Shown here: positions 7,247 to 16,183 of the stretch, piece by piece | Position numbering within the stretch: the first letter of the stretch is position 1 | Layout: every line of letters starts with the position of its first letter | Virus record (IMG/VR): IMGVR_UViG_3300030099_007533 | Span: 1-64,000 of that record | DNA length: 64,000 nt | DNA from: a virus | Strand: one strand, 5' to 3' | Position numbers and translations under genes: made by a program | Notes under the pieces: model-generated | The model's input: only the letters and a program-made list of their open reading frames with translations | What the model was told of the DNA's origin: nothing | The model's database searches: none

Positions 7247-8692
7247 TTAAGAAAAGTCTGTGGTTTGATCGGTTGGATTAACAGAAAATAACAATCCTTC
7301 CTCGTCTTCTTGTACTAATGTAGCAGATTCTTCGGTCCCTGTCAAGAGTTTTCTAACTCCCCTGTTCCAAAAAAATACTAATTCTCTCTTGTCTGTGTTG
7401 TTCTTAGATCCTTGATTTCTCAGAAACAACTCTAAATAATTTATTGCTTGTCCAGAAATTGCTAATCGCTCTGCAAAGGAAGCTTTATTTTTAAAAATTA
7501 TAGAGTTTGATACATCTATTAGGGACAACACATTTTTAGCTATGGTATCCAAAGCCGTGCTTTTTAAATTAAAATTGTTTTCTTTTGCCCTTATTTTAAT
7601 ATAATATTTTATTCTATCTTTGTTTAACAACAACTGAGGTTCTTGTCTTTTAATCTTTGACGTTTGAAATTTCTTTTTATAGAGTTGACTAATATTAGCT
7701 GATGCAGCATAGTCAATATAAGTTGGATATTTGTTTGTAAACCTTTTGTAAGCTGACGACAGAAAAACAAACAATTCAGTTATTACCTTATCAGAACTCA
7801 GAAAAAAGTTTTGCTTTACAAAATATTCATCTAAAATCATTGTTGGCAACTCTGATAAGTCTTTTTCTTTAAAATAATTTTTTACATATAGTTCCAATAA
7901 TTTTTCTGATTGTATGTCTGCTATCAGAGTATTTGGATTATTTGGGTCTATTCTTAATCCATTAACCTTTGCCACATAATTTAAAACAGGAAATCTAACA
8001 TCATTTAAAATTGTCTGCTTATCTATCTCACTTTCTACTTTAAAAAAATCAAATGCCAAACCTGTATTGTAAATGCTATAATTCGCGGCTTCGTAGTAGC
8101 CAGCTTTACTAATTGCAACGTTTTTTCCAATGAACCAAGAGTAGAACAAATTTAAAAAGTCGTCAAAATTTTTCACCTTATTGGTGTTTTTTATTTCATT
8201 AAGTACGTCATTAAAAAATTCAATATAGACTTCTTCAACGTGCGCAGAATACGACTTTATTGGCTGATAAGCTTTTACTATTCTTAAATTATTTAAGGAG
8301 CTTTTTGGATGTCCCGGTCGCTGATTGTTAAATTGGTCGAAAAAATTTTCTGCGGCATCAGCAGCAAAATCCAATAGCTGAAAATCGCCTTGAAGCTGTT
8401 TTAATTTTTCAGGTCCGAAAAAGGGTGCAATGAGTCTATGCTGATAATCGTATTTTAAATAATTTTTTTCTTTGTACCAAGTGTCCAGTTGATTGTTTAA
8501 ATTTTGCCCAGCAGAATTTTTCTCACCAATCGGCAAATTGTTGTCATTTATTTGCTCTTTGTAAGATTTCCTTGCTTTATAAATTTCCGCTGTATTGCTT
8601 TGATTTGAAACATCATCAAAGGTAACAAGAGTGCTTTCTTTATCTTGTATTTCTTTCTTAACTTTAAATAATTCTTGAATATTAATCTTCAA
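7247..8692 (-). CDS. Probable tail/baseplate structural protein, TTG start
   Basis: A 481-residue protein that I do not recognise. It is Asn-, Lys- and Phe-rich, with no membrane segment or catalytic motif that I can see. Its place at the end of the tail gene run, right after a 923-residue protein and before the DNA polymerase, suggests a baseplate or tail component. The start codon is TTG (8692-8690), chosen because a strong GAGGG lies seven bases upstream and no ATG fits. It ends 7 bases before the polymerase start. Confidence 0.6.
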   Translation of the reverse strand: MKINIQELFKVKKEIQDKESTLVTFDDVSNQSNTAEIYKARKSYKEQINDNNLPIGEKNSAGQNLNNQLDTWYKEKNYLKYDYQHRLIAPFFGPEKLKQLQGDFQLLDFAADAAENFFDQFNNQRPGHPKSSLNNLRIVKAYQPIKSYSAHVEEVYIEFFNDVLNEIKNTNKVKNFDDFLNLFYSWFIGKNVAISKAGYYEAANYSIYNTGLAFDFFKVESEIDKQTILNDVRFPVLNYVAKVNGLRIDPNNPNTLIADIQSEKLLELYVKNYFKEKDLSELPTMILDEYFVKQNFFLSSDKVITELFVFLSSAYKRFTNKYPTYIDYAASANISQLYKKKFQTSKIKRQEPQLLLNKDRIKYYIKIRAKENNFNLKSTALDTIAKNVLSLIDVSNSIIFKNKASFAERLAISGQAINYLELFLRNQGSKNNTDKRELVFFWNRGVRKLLTGTEESATLVQEDEEGLLFSVNPTDQTTDFS

Positions 8693-8704
8693 CTTATCAC
8701 CCTC

Positions 8705-11476
8705 TTATTTTTTTACCTTGTCAGCTTTTTTTGCAATTTTTGTAGATAATTTATCATAATTGCTTGCAATATAAGTTGATAAATCCTGATTAAACTTATC
8801 AGATGGGAACAATACTTTGTTATCCTGTAGATCTTTTAATCTTGCCAGCAACAATTGAGAATCACGAATTAAAGTTGAGGCATTTATTGTTTTTGTATAA
8901 ACACCATTAGCCAATTGCAGATTGTCAGAAACATTATTTATGGTGTACAAACCGCCAATTTCAAAATCGTTTGAGCGGTTTTGTTCTCTTAACCTTTGTA
9001 GTTGCTGTGGGGTTGGATTGTCCGGTATTGAAGCCACTCCTTTGCCCAAAGTATAGCTTGGCACATAAATCAAGTTACTAAACTCATACACGCGATTACC
9101 AAACAATTCAGCACTAATTGTATATTGAAAATTAGTTGAGATAATATCATCTGGGACACCGGGTTTTTTCTCATTTAAAACATGAGATAAGTTTGTCAAC
9201 GTATCATCAGAGTTGGAATTAAAAGATAAGTTTTTTAACAATCCATTAGAAGAACCTATAACTAATTTACTTATGCCCGTGTCCAAGAGGTCCCCATCTT
9301 TTTTAAAAAAAGTCTCTCTAAAACGAGCTACTCTTTTGCCCAAAAATATTCCTGAATTTTCATATAAAAGGTTGCTGCTTTGACCTATGAAAAAACACCC
9401 AGTGGATGATTTAATGTCAGCGGAATCAAAATACCCTTTGCAAAAATCATCAAACACCTTTTCGTCTCCTTGAAAAAGTTTATTATATTTTTTATCAACT
9501 GCTGGTGTTTTTTGTAAAAAGTCTTTTTCAAATTTTCTAATATCAAAGTGATAGTATGGATAAGAAAGAGATGGAAAAGCAGCGATATTGTTTTTATTTA
9601 TAACGGCTGTTGGCAAAGCTTTTTGAACAAAAAAGTTAATAAATTTTTTAAAATTTGCATTTGGAAAATTCTTAAAAAAGTCAATAAGTATTTGTCTTAA
9701 AGTGCCCTCAGTCAATGCAAGATCACCAATATTACACCAATATTTATCTCCCGTAGGTAGCGGGTATGCCACATTACCTAAAATATAGTATGGTAATTCA
9801 TAACGAGGATTATTTGTTGAATACAAAATAGTGTTGTTTTTATCATAACTTTCTGATAGATTATATATGCCTCGGAGGATGTCTTTAAAGAAAATAAAAG
9901 TAGTGCTTGTTTCTTTTTGATTTTTCTTGTGATTTTTTAAAGTTGCCTCTATTATTTTTTCAGAGGACTTTCTAATGTTTTCTGCCTCGTCTCTTAGAGC
10001 CGCCTTGTCATCTGCTTGCTCATAGGTTTCAACGTTAATTAAAATATCCAATGCCTGATCTTCAATTGAGCCCTCTGCATCAGAACTGCTCGTGCCACTT
10101 TCAAAATAAGTTCGTGTGGGATTGCCGGGAGCAAGCCCTATTTTAACCTTTAGGGTGTTATTAATCTTCTTTACATCGTTGCTTCTTTTTATTTCTGTTT
10201 TTAAACTGTAAGAATTAAAAAGATTAAGATTTTTAAAATCTTCAATAATATAATTGGCAAACAATGGTCCACTATCTTTCAAAAGACTTTGTAAGTTTTG
10301 GGAAAGTTTTTTTAATCTTTTAAAACTGGCGAAGAGTCGTCTTTGGAGTGTGCCCTTTTTAAAAGGATTAATTTTTCCTTTCTCTCTAAAAGCTTTTTCA
10401 ACTTTCTCTGCGTCTGCGGTCTTAAGGGTTTGTTTATATCTCTTGATTGCTTGTTTAAGCCTTATAACTCGCTTTCGCATATCAAGTATGTCTCTTCCCA
10501 GTTTAGTTTTTTTAATCACTGCTTTTTCTGACAAGATTTTATCAACGATTGCCTCTCCAAGACCCGGTTTGTTTTCTAAGTCTGCTAATGGAGATGGGAT
10601 ATACTCAACATTTAAAGTAAAACTTCCATCTTGATTAAAGTTTATTTTGTGAGTTATGGGAGTTATTTTATAATAAACTTTTTCAAACTTATCAATAATT
10701 TCTTTCTCTTTTCTGCTTAAAATATCATCAGATACGCCGTCAGAATAAGTCCAGCCATATTCTAATACCAGCCTAAACTCTGTACTTCTTTTAATTAATT
10801 CTTTGTAAGTAATGTTTTGGACCTTGTTAAAAAATCCAGTGAAAGCTCCAAAATTATTGCCGCCATAACTCAAGCCAGACAGAGTGCCTTGCTCAATTGC
10901 AGGCTTATTTATGAGCACTTCATAAGATGAGAAAAAGAATTGAGCATTCAAAGTAATTGGATCATAATCTCCAGTAATATTATAAATGCGGTTTGCGTTA
11001 ATGGAGATAATCCCCGCCCCCTCACCTCGGGCTGTTGATTTACGATTCTTTAGAAAGAAATCTAAATCAAAGGACTTGCTAAAAGATATTGGGATTGCAG
11101 TTTTTTTAAAGGTTGATTTTTTAAGGTTGGTTGAATCAACAACATAAAATCTGGCGTATGGGGACATCGCTGCTAATTGGTGAGGCTTGATTGTTTGCAT
11201 AAATTTTATATGTTCTTTTCTGTTTTCCAGTTTTGAATTTCTCATATAAGATTCAAAATCACAACCATATTTGGCGTTCAATTGAATAATTTTATCCGCC
11301 GCGATTTCACTTCTTTTTGTCTCTACATCCAAAGCCTCTTGTTGTTTTTTGAAAAAAAAGGAAAGTGCATGATTATTATTGCTTATTTTTGGAACAAGTA
11401 TTTGATTTAAGAAAGCCTGCTCCAAGTCCAAGTCAGTAGTTAATTTTGGTTTGAAATATTCAATTTTGCCAGACAT
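8705..11476 (-). CDS. Large tail/baseplate structural protein
   Basis: A 923-residue protein, not assigned to a family. The first 310 residues look like a beta-rich domain (SPYARFYVVD, SINANRIYNITGDYDP, EYGWTYSDG, FTLNVEYIPSP). Next comes a very basic helical stretch at about 310-400, rich in KK, KR and RL, then a second globular half. It follows gp53 directly, so a baseplate hub or central spike role (the place of T4 gp27/gp5) is possible by position, but I see no lysozyme domain and cannot confirm it. GGGGT precedes the start. Confidence 0.6.
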   Translation of the reverse strand: MSGKIEYFKPKLTTDLDLEQAFLNQILVPKISNNNHALSFFFKKQQEALDVETKRSEIAADKIIQLNAKYGCDFESYMRNSKLENRKEHIKFMQTIKPHQLAAMSPYARFYVVDSTNLKKSTFKKTAIPISFSKSFDLDFFLKNRKSTARGEGAGIISINANRIYNITGDYDPITLNAQFFFSSYEVLINKPAIEQGTLSGLSYGGNNFGAFTGFFNKVQNITYKELIKRSTEFRLVLEYGWTYSDGVSDDILSRKEKEIIDKFEKVYYKITPITHKINFNQDGSFTLNVEYIPSPLADLENKPGLGEAIVDKILSEKAVIKKTKLGRDILDMRKRVIRLKQAIKRYKQTLKTADAEKVEKAFREKGKINPFKKGTLQRRLFASFKRLKKLSQNLQSLLKDSGPLFANYIIEDFKNLNLFNSYSLKTEIKRSNDVKKINNTLKVKIGLAPGNPTRTYFESGTSSSDAEGSIEDQALDILINVETYEQADDKAALRDEAENIRKSSEKIIEATLKNHKKNQKETSTTFIFFKDILRGIYNLSESYDKNNTILYSTNNPRYELPYYILGNVAYPLPTGDKYWCNIGDLALTEGTLRQILIDFFKNFPNANFKKFINFFVQKALPTAVINKNNIAAFPSLSYPYYHFDIRKFEKDFLQKTPAVDKKYNKLFQGDEKVFDDFCKGYFDSADIKSSTGCFFIGQSSNLLYENSGIFLGKRVARFRETFFKKDGDLLDTGISKLVIGSSNGLLKNLSFNSNSDDTLTNLSHVLNEKKPGVPDDIISTNFQYTISAELFGNRVYEFSNLIYVPSYTLGKGVASIPDNPTPQQLQRLREQNRSNDFEIGGLYTINNVSDNLQLANGVYTKTINASTLIRDSQLLLARLKDLQDNKVLFPSDKFNQDLSTYIASNYDKLSTKIAKKADKVKK

Positions 11477-11479
11477 ACT

Positions 11480-11830
11480 TTAATACCCCGTGGCAGACAA
11501 TATGTCCCCTAAAGAACTGGGAACTCTTATAATATCTCCGACTTTGATGTGAGATTCTGTTGGCTTTTTGTTAAACCACGCAATAATCCACCAATATCTT
11601 GAATCACCATAATAAGAGTCCGCGAGTTTGTAATACCTATCACCCAACGACCAAACATGGTCCGTATAATCAAGCTGTAAAATCTCATCAAAAGATGGGT
11701 AAGATATATTCAGAGTCTCGATTATTGGGATGTATTGCCTTCTGCCATTATCAAATTTATCCAAATAGACTCTTTTATAATCTATATCGTTTAAGCTATT
11801 TGTACCAGTTCTATCGTATCTTGATGCCAT
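11480..11830 (-). CDS. 53: Baseplate wedge protein gp53-like with LysM fold
   Basis: A 116-residue protein. Residues 58-104 have the LysM-like pattern seen in T4 gp53 and similar baseplate proteins: VWSLGDRYYKLADSYYGDSR, then WWIIAWFN and VGDIIRVP. In T4, gp53 (196 residues) links adjacent baseplate wedges; this copy is shorter and keeps mainly the LysM portion plus an N-terminal strand region (YIPIIETLNISYPSFDE). It is tightly packed between two tail genes, 8 bases after the upstream stop, with only a weak ribosome site. Confidence 0.75.
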   Translation of the reverse strand: MASRYDRTGTNSLNDIDYKRVYLDKFDNGRRQYIPIIETLNISYPSFDEILQLDYTDHVWSLGDRYYKLADSYYGDSRYWWIIAWFNKKPTESHIKVGDIIRVPSSLGDILSATGY

Positions 11831-11838
11831 TTTACTAT

Positions 11839-12687
11839 CTACCGTAAGATTTTTGCCTCACTTAAATCTCCTGATAATCCAAAAGTCTTGCTTAGATCTT
11901 CCGAACTTCTTTGTTGAATCGGGCTAAAAATATTGTGTCTTGTTCTATATGGATAATCTGTTGGATTGTTTGGTCTGCCATTAATTGTTCCGATAACTTT
12001 TTCATGAAGTACGTTCATTGTAAAGCCAATTGTATATTCTCTAAAAAACAAGTTGCTTGTGCCACCCTCAGATCTATCCATAAAAAATCCATCTGCTGGA
12101 TTAAAGCTATAAGTAAAGTTATTGATATATCCAAGCAGCCCTCTAAAAGAAAACTTTGGGTCTACGATCAAATTGGCAAACTTGACTCTAACAAGTGGTG
12201 GGGACGCAATAATTAAGTCACCTTTAAACTCGTTATAAGATGGATAAATATTTTTAATAAATTGATTGACCTTTTTCATGTTTTCGTTTGCATCAACTTC
12301 ATCAAAACACGGAATTTTTAACGTGACCCTTATTGTTCTTGATGTCCCTCTGTAAGTTGGGATCGGATCATTTCTACCATAAACAGGCGTTGCACTAAAA
12401 CTTGGGTTGAAGTTTTGGTTCAAGCTTGTTATGTAGGCTGGGAAACTTAAGGCTGTTGACGAAAACAAGTTTGTCAAAGCTGTTGAGCCAGCAGTGGTTG
12501 GAAATGAAATTCTTATATTCGCAAAGTTTAACCTATTTCTTAAAGAAGCTTCTGCTGGTAGTGCGGTTCTTAAAGTTGGATCATTTATTGGTCCACCAAA
12601 CAACTCATCCCCGAGACCTGCGCCGCCGCCAAGAAGTCCTTCAAGCGTGTTGCCAAGTGTAAAGGGGTTTTTTACTGATAATGCCAT
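11839..12687 (-). CDS. Baseplate / tail-tube cap-like protein
   Basis: A 282-residue protein with a Gly-rich N-terminus and a conserved-looking core: YGRNDPIPTYRGTSR (about 102-116), LKIPCFDEVDANENMKKVNQFIK, IASPPLVRVKFANLI, then GLLGYINNFTYSF. This pattern (small beta domain, helix with AN.N, strand PLVRVKF) is one I associate with tail-tube initiator or baseplate cap proteins near LysM proteins in other phages. Position next to gp53 agrees, but I cannot name a T4 counterpart (gp48 or gp54 by role). There is no Shine-Dalgarno; a CTATTTAT motif ends three bases before the ATG. Confidence 0.6.
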   Translation of the reverse strand: MALSVKNPFTLGNTLEGLLGGGAGLGDELFGGPINDPTLRTALPAEASLRNRLNFANIRISFPTTAGSTALTNLFSSTALSFPAYITSLNQNFNPSFSATPVYGRNDPIPTYRGTSRTIRVTLKIPCFDEVDANENMKKVNQFIKNIYPSYNEFKGDLIIASPPLVRVKFANLIVDPKFSFRGLLGYINNFTYSFNPADGFFMDRSEGGTSNLFFREYTIGFTMNVLHEKVIGTINGRPNNPTDYPYRTRHNIFSPIQQRSSEDLSKTFGLSGDLSEAKILR

Positions 12688-12690
12688 ACA

Positions 12691-12699
12691 ATAAATAGA
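12691..12699 (-). promoter_or_regulatory. CTATTTAT motif adjoining the start of the tube-cap-like gene
   Basis: Coding strand TCTATTTATTGTATG, where ATG is the start codon; the first base of the motif is T rather than A. Only three bases separate the motif from the start, unlike the 16-27 at other copies, and no ribosome site is present. It may be a chance copy in AT-rich sequence. Confidence 0.3.
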
Positions 12700-12716
12700 T
12701 TAAATAAAAAATTATT

Positions 12717-14093
12717 TTATTTTGTTTGGGGTTTGATCGCTTGAAAACCAAGGTTCAGCCCGATAGCTTCTAACGCCTTTAAAGCTGCTGCGTTGGTAAG
12801 ATCTTCTGGACTGGGGGTAATTGGCTTGGCAATTTCTTTGATTCTCGCTGGGTTAGGATCAGAGACGGCTTTTTGAAGGTCGTCGGCTGTTTTAGAGAAA
12901 CTTTTTACCGCGTCTGTAAATTTATCTGAAGCACCATTAAACTTCGTGCCTGCTGAATTAATTCCTGCAACCGCAGCAAGCTGTTGTTTAGCAACAATTC
13001 TGCGTTGTGCAGCAATAAATTGTGCGCGTTTAGCTTCAAAAGTCGCAGCACGCTTTCGCATTTCATCCGTTATTCCACCACCGGCTGCTCTGGCGTCACG
13101 CAGTTGTCTTTGTGCTTCAGAGATATCAACCCCTCTCACAAGTGCTGTCTGTATTGCCTCTCTACCAAATTGCGGTAATGCCCTACTCAGGGTAAGAGAC
13201 AACCCTCTCTGTTGTGCTGGGGTTAAAGTTTTTGAAGCACTGCTGAACTTTCTCAAAGCTTCTTGCAAACCTTGTCTTTGCACATCTGGGTCTGCACTCA
13301 TCAACTTTGATACGTCGATACCAACACCGACCATTGTTCCAATTTGGGATAATCGCGCAGCAAGTTGTTGCCTGCCTGTAATCGTTTGCATACTTCCCAA
13401 CTGTTTATTAATGATATCGCCTGTTGCCCCTAAAGCGCGACCAAAAGCTTCAGAATTTAAAGTAGCTTTTTCGATTTTGTCGTTCGATTCACCAAAATAA
13501 TTGCCGGTTGTCAACAAACTCTGACCCAAGTTTAGCAATGCATCATTTGGCAACCCAAGCCTGTAAGCCAGCCCAACAAGACGATCGCCAAATTTTGCAG
13601 ACGTATCAATTGCTCTATCAGTCTGAAATGTAAACTTTTGTGTAAAACCAACTAATTTTGATTGATCAATAACGTTCGAATTTTTTGCAATCTCCAAAGA
13701 GACTAATTTTGCAGCATCCTTAAACCTATTGAATCCGCCAGATGCAAGGGCAACCTCTTTATTAACCAAGGCAAACGATTGTCCGATTCCTGCAAAAGCG
13801 CCTTGAATATTTGTTTCCTCAATACCAAGCATGGCTTTATTCAAGTTTACAAATGCATCGCTAATATTGTTTACTGCGTCAAGACCATCTTTTCCCAAAG
13901 TCTTATTAAGGGCGACTTGCATTGTTTCCAGTTGATTTAATGCCTGAATGCCTTCGCCAACCCGTCTATTTAAAAAATCAAAGCTTTTTGTTATTAATTG
14001 TACTTCAGCCCTAAATTTAATTGTATCAGGAAGGGCGGCTCGCAACCCCTGATTAAACTCTGCAATTTTTTCCAAACCTGTCTTTGGCGGCAT
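12717..14093 (-). CDS. Tape-measure-like tail protein
   Basis: A 458-residue, almost wholly helical protein rich in Ala, Gln, Leu and Lys with few aromatic residues, as expected for a tail tape-measure or hub protein (the place of T4 gp29, 590 residues). There are heptad-like stretches (RRVGEGIQALNQLETMQVALNKTL; QRQLRDARAAGG; AKRAQFIAAQRRIVAKQQLAAV) and an apolar segment near GTMVGVGIDVSKL. It lies just after the gp26-like gene and its putative frameshift extension, the usual place of a tape-measure gene after its chaperone. GGAAGAGG precedes the start. The assignment rests on composition and order. Confidence 0.55.
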   Translation of the reverse strand: MPPKTGLEKIAEFNQGLRAALPDTIKFRAEVQLITKSFDFLNRRVGEGIQALNQLETMQVALNKTLGKDGLDAVNNISDAFVNLNKAMLGIEETNIQGAFAGIGQSFALVNKEVALASGGFNRFKDAAKLVSLEIAKNSNVIDQSKLVGFTQKFTFQTDRAIDTSAKFGDRLVGLAYRLGLPNDALLNLGQSLLTTGNYFGESNDKIEKATLNSEAFGRALGATGDIINKQLGSMQTITGRQQLAARLSQIGTMVGVGIDVSKLMSADPDVQRQGLQEALRKFSSASKTLTPAQQRGLSLTLSRALPQFGREAIQTALVRGVDISEAQRQLRDARAAGGGITDEMRKRAATFEAKRAQFIAAQRRIVAKQQLAAVAGINSAGTKFNGASDKFTDAVKSFSKTADDLQKAVSDPNPARIKEIAKPITPSPEDLTNAAALKALEAIGLNLGFQAIKPQTK

Positions 14094-14258
14094 TTATTGA
14101 TCCTCTTCCTTTGGTGTATTTAACTCAATAAATTTATTAAATATCCAATCCCTTTTTGATACAGCGAGGTCACAAATATCTTTATATGTCCAACCCCCAG
14201 ATGAAATTAATGTCATAATGTTAGAGTAAACCATCTCCAAATAATTAGAGTTCAGGGA
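14094..14258 (-). CDS. Frameshift extension of the gp26-like protein (tail assembly chaperone candidate)
   Basis: An open stretch in another frame that begins inside the end of the gp26-like gene and runs to the tape-measure start. Its coding signal is the last 46 codons, from MVYSNIM to PKEEDQ, with GGWTYKDICDLAVSKRDWIF in the middle. An independent start at 14234 is weak, because GGAG abuts the ATG with no spacing. A U8 tract at 14265-14258 in the gp26-like frame (AAC UUU UUU UUC) would let ribosomes slip +1 or -2 into this frame, giving a fused protein of 312-313 residues. Two products made by frameshifting just before the tape-measure gene are the hallmark of tail assembly chaperones in long-tailed phages. 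Confidence 0.55.
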   Translation of the reverse strand, partial: SLNSNYLEMVYSNIMTLISSGGWTYKDICDLAVSKRDWIFNKFIELNTPKEEDQ

Positions 14259-15033
14259 AAAAAAAGTTCGCCTGAATTGGCAGACCCCCTTGACTCTCTT
14301 TGCCACAAGAGCCACACACAGTTTTTCTCTCCGTGTTGATGGACGGCATTGAACCATTATATGCCTTTGATAAAGCTCTGGAATCCATAATCCGTATACC
14401 ATCAACAAATTTTGAAATCTCCTCTTTATCCTCAACCCCATCAATTGAAACAATAATTCTTTTAAAAAACTCAATATTAAAATTTGTATTAATATTAAGT
14501 TTCTTCATTTTTTCAACAGACTTATTAATTGATTCTAAATCTTTTGGTAAAAGATTCCTAAACTCAACAACTTTATTTGATTTTGGCAATTCAAATATTG
14601 TTGTGCCCGCTTCTGTTTTTTCGTATTCGCTATCAATAACATCTGCCAACACCGCACTTAAATTGATTATTTCTTCTTGGGTTTTGGAACAGAAAGGGCA
14701 AACAGAAGCAACTTCGTATTCTGGACCATACGCCTCAATTCTTGCAGCCAACAACATAGCCATCTTGTCTGTTTCGTGTATATCTTTTGGATCTACTTTA
14801 ATTAACATTATGCTTTCCAGCAATTTATCCACAGCAATACCATTTTCAACATAAGACTGATTTGTTAAAATATCCTCTTCTCTGGTGGTCATCATTTTGA
14901 TTTCTACTTGTGGAATATTGTGCAGTGGATGAGCTTGAGGATAAAAAGCGCCGCATGTTGGTAAATCAACATAGTGGGTCATACCCCCGTATTGATTGGA
15001 AGAAGGATTATCTTCCATATTAAATTGTTTCAT
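14245..15033 (-). CDS. 26: gp26-like T4 baseplate/hub assembly protein
   Basis: A 262-residue protein with the features of the T4 base plate protein family that includes gp26 (PF12322, by recall): LPTCGAFYP near 24-32, EIKMMTTREEDIL at 45-57, GIAVDKLLESI at 65-75, then AARIEAYG and a zinc-like pair CPFC at 111-114. A second pair, CGSC, lies near 240. Its C-terminus includes a U8 tract seven codons before the stop. It sits between the tail tubes and the tape-measure-like gene. In T4 the protein helps assemble the central hub; the location here suggests it also serves as the chaperone for the tape measure. AGAGG precedes the ATG. Confidence 0.75.
   Translation of the reverse strand: MKQFNMEDNPSSNQYGGMTHYVDLPTCGAFYPQAHPLHNIPQVEIKMMTTREEDILTNQSYVENGIAVDKLLESIMLIKVDPKDIHETDKMAMLLAARIEAYGPEYEVASVCPFCSKTQEEIINLSAVLADVIDSEYEKTEAGTTIFELPKSNKVVEFRNLLPKDLESINKSVEKMKKLNINTNFNIEFFKRIIVSIDGVEDKEEISKFVDGIRIMDSRALSKAYNGSMPSINTERKTVCGSCGKESQGGLPIQANFFFPEL
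14258..14265 (-). promoter_or_regulatory. U8 slippery tract (candidate programmed frameshift site)
   Basis: Eight U residues in the message, read as AAC UUU UUU UUC in the gp26-like frame, at codons 257-259 of 262. Slippage of tRNA-Phe by -2, or a +1 skip, enters the downstream open frame and bypasses the UAA at 14247-14245. I did not identify a stimulatory hairpin or pseudoknot by eye. Confidence 0.5.
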
Positions 15034-15047
15034 TTATACCTCTTAAG

Positions 15048-15605
15048 TTAATAAGTTTTTTCAAAACCAGCTTCATTTGCATAAGTTAGAGCAGCCCAAT
15101 CATAACTAATTTTCATTGTTGTGCCAATAAGACCTGTGCTTGTGTAGGAGAGCTTACTAAAGTTTATGCCTGAAATAAAAGCTCCGTACAGAGTCCATTG
15201 CTCATATACATTTCCCTCTGGATTAATTATTTGTATCATAACATCTCCAAGGGATTCCATTAAGGATGATTTGCTCATATTTTTTAAATTTGCAGCGGAA
15301 ACTTGATTGGGATTGTCATAGCCCAATTTTTTATACTTATTTAATATTATGCCTGATACTGAATCAACTATCCCGTTATCAAATGTTTCTCTAATTGTGA
15401 AAGAAACATCTGACCAGCTTACAACCGCGCCGGGATATTTAAATTTCCAATTTAATAATTGATATTGTCGCGGGGTGTCAAAGACTGGGTTTGGTCTATT
15501 AACGTCTGAGACAAGTGCGAAAGGCACGTCTTGAATCCGCAATAAAAAGCGAAAACCGCTCTGTAAGCTTTGCTCATAGATAGATTGTTCAATTAACTCT
15601 GCCAT
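15048..15605 (-). CDS. Second tail tube protein, gp19 paralogue
   Basis: A 185-residue tail tube homologue in tandem with the first gp19. Shared landmarks with its neighbour: FRFLLRIQDVPFALVSDVNRPNP against FKFVLTLGDIPAWVVTDATRPSP; LNWKFKYPGAVVSWSDVSFTI against HQFKFPGKVQWNDVSVTL; and EQWTLYGAFISGINFSKLSYTSTGL against EKWTLFNPFVNSVTYSKLQYGQGGI. This one may form a minor ring, for example at the tube tip or terminus, or a specialised part of the tube. There is hardly any ribosome site before the ATG, so it may depend on coupling to the upstream gene. Confidence 0.85.
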   Translation of the reverse strand: MAELIEQSIYEQSLQSGFRFLLRIQDVPFALVSDVNRPNPVFDTPRQYQLLNWKFKYPGAVVSWSDVSFTIRETFDNGIVDSVSGIILNKYKKLGYDNPNQVSAANLKNMSKSSLMESLGDVMIQIINPEGNVYEQWTLYGAFISGINFSKLSYTSTGLIGTTMKISYDWAALTYANEAGFEKTY

Positions 15606-15613
15606 CTAAGTAA

Positions 15614-16183
15614 TTATGCCACTGTTGTATTTTGATCTACTTCAAAAATTTCAACATCTGCATAATCGTAAGAGAAGCCAACACCAACCGTATTAATGCC
15701 GCCCTGTCCATACTGCAACTTAGAGTAAGTTACTGAATTTACAAAGGGATTAAAAAGAGTCCACTTTTCAACAACAGAGCCATTGGAATCCAATACTTTA
15801 ATTGCGATGTTGCCTAAGTTTCCGTCAACAAACTTCTCTTTAGATAAAGTTGTTCTCCATCCCTCGTTATCAACAGTCCAAGTTGAGGGTGGGTTGTATC
15901 CAGCTTTCTTGATGGATTCCAACACCAAGCCCGATACATCAGGGTCGATTGGTTCAACAAGAGTCACAGATACATCATTCCACTGAACTTTGCCGGGAAA
16001 CTTAAATTGATGACCTAAAAAGTCATGAGTTGCTCCACCTTGGAATTTTGGGCTTGGTCGAGTTGCATCGGTTACAACCCAAGCTGGAATGTCTCCAAGG
16101 GTTAATACAAACTTAAACGCTCTTTTTGGCTCAATCTTTACTGATGCCCATGGTGGAATTGGTGATGCTTTATTTACAGCCAT
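15614..16183 (-). CDS. 19: Tail tube protein gp19
   Basis: A 189-residue protein of the T4 tail tube family (gp19 is 163 residues). The tube is the rigid inner channel built of stacked hexamers through which DNA passes. The ordered motifs RAFKFVLTLGDIPAW, HQFKFPGKVQWNDVSVTL, and WTLFNPFVNSVTYSKLQYG followed by VGFSYDYADVEI match the family. It follows the sheath gene, as in T4, with AGGAG before the start; the TATAAATA between them and the ATG is likely spacer rather than a promoter. It is probably the main tube subunit because its translation signal is much better than that of the paralogue after it. Confidence 0.92.
   Translation of the reverse strand: MAVNKASPIPPWASVKIEPKRAFKFVLTLGDIPAWVVTDATRPSPKFQGGATHDFLGHQFKFPGKVQWNDVSVTLVEPIDPDVSGLVLESIKKAGYNPPSTWTVDNEGWRTTLSKEKFVDGNLGNIAIKVLDSNGSVVEKWTLFNPFVNSVTYSKLQYGQGGINTVGVGFSYDYADVEIFEVDQNTTVA

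Noticed and set aside
12946-13500. 184-codon plus-strand frame opposite the tape-measure-like gene
   Set aside because: Antisense shadow with Cys/Ser-rich, unconvincing composition; the minus-strand gene is well supported. Same for the 184-codon frame at 14300-14854.
14236-14474. A 126-codon open frame on the minus strand overlapping the gp26-like gene
   Set aside because: Its first 75 or so codons are simply the out-of-frame reading of the gp26-like gene and have no ribosome site; only the part after the U8 tract looks coding.
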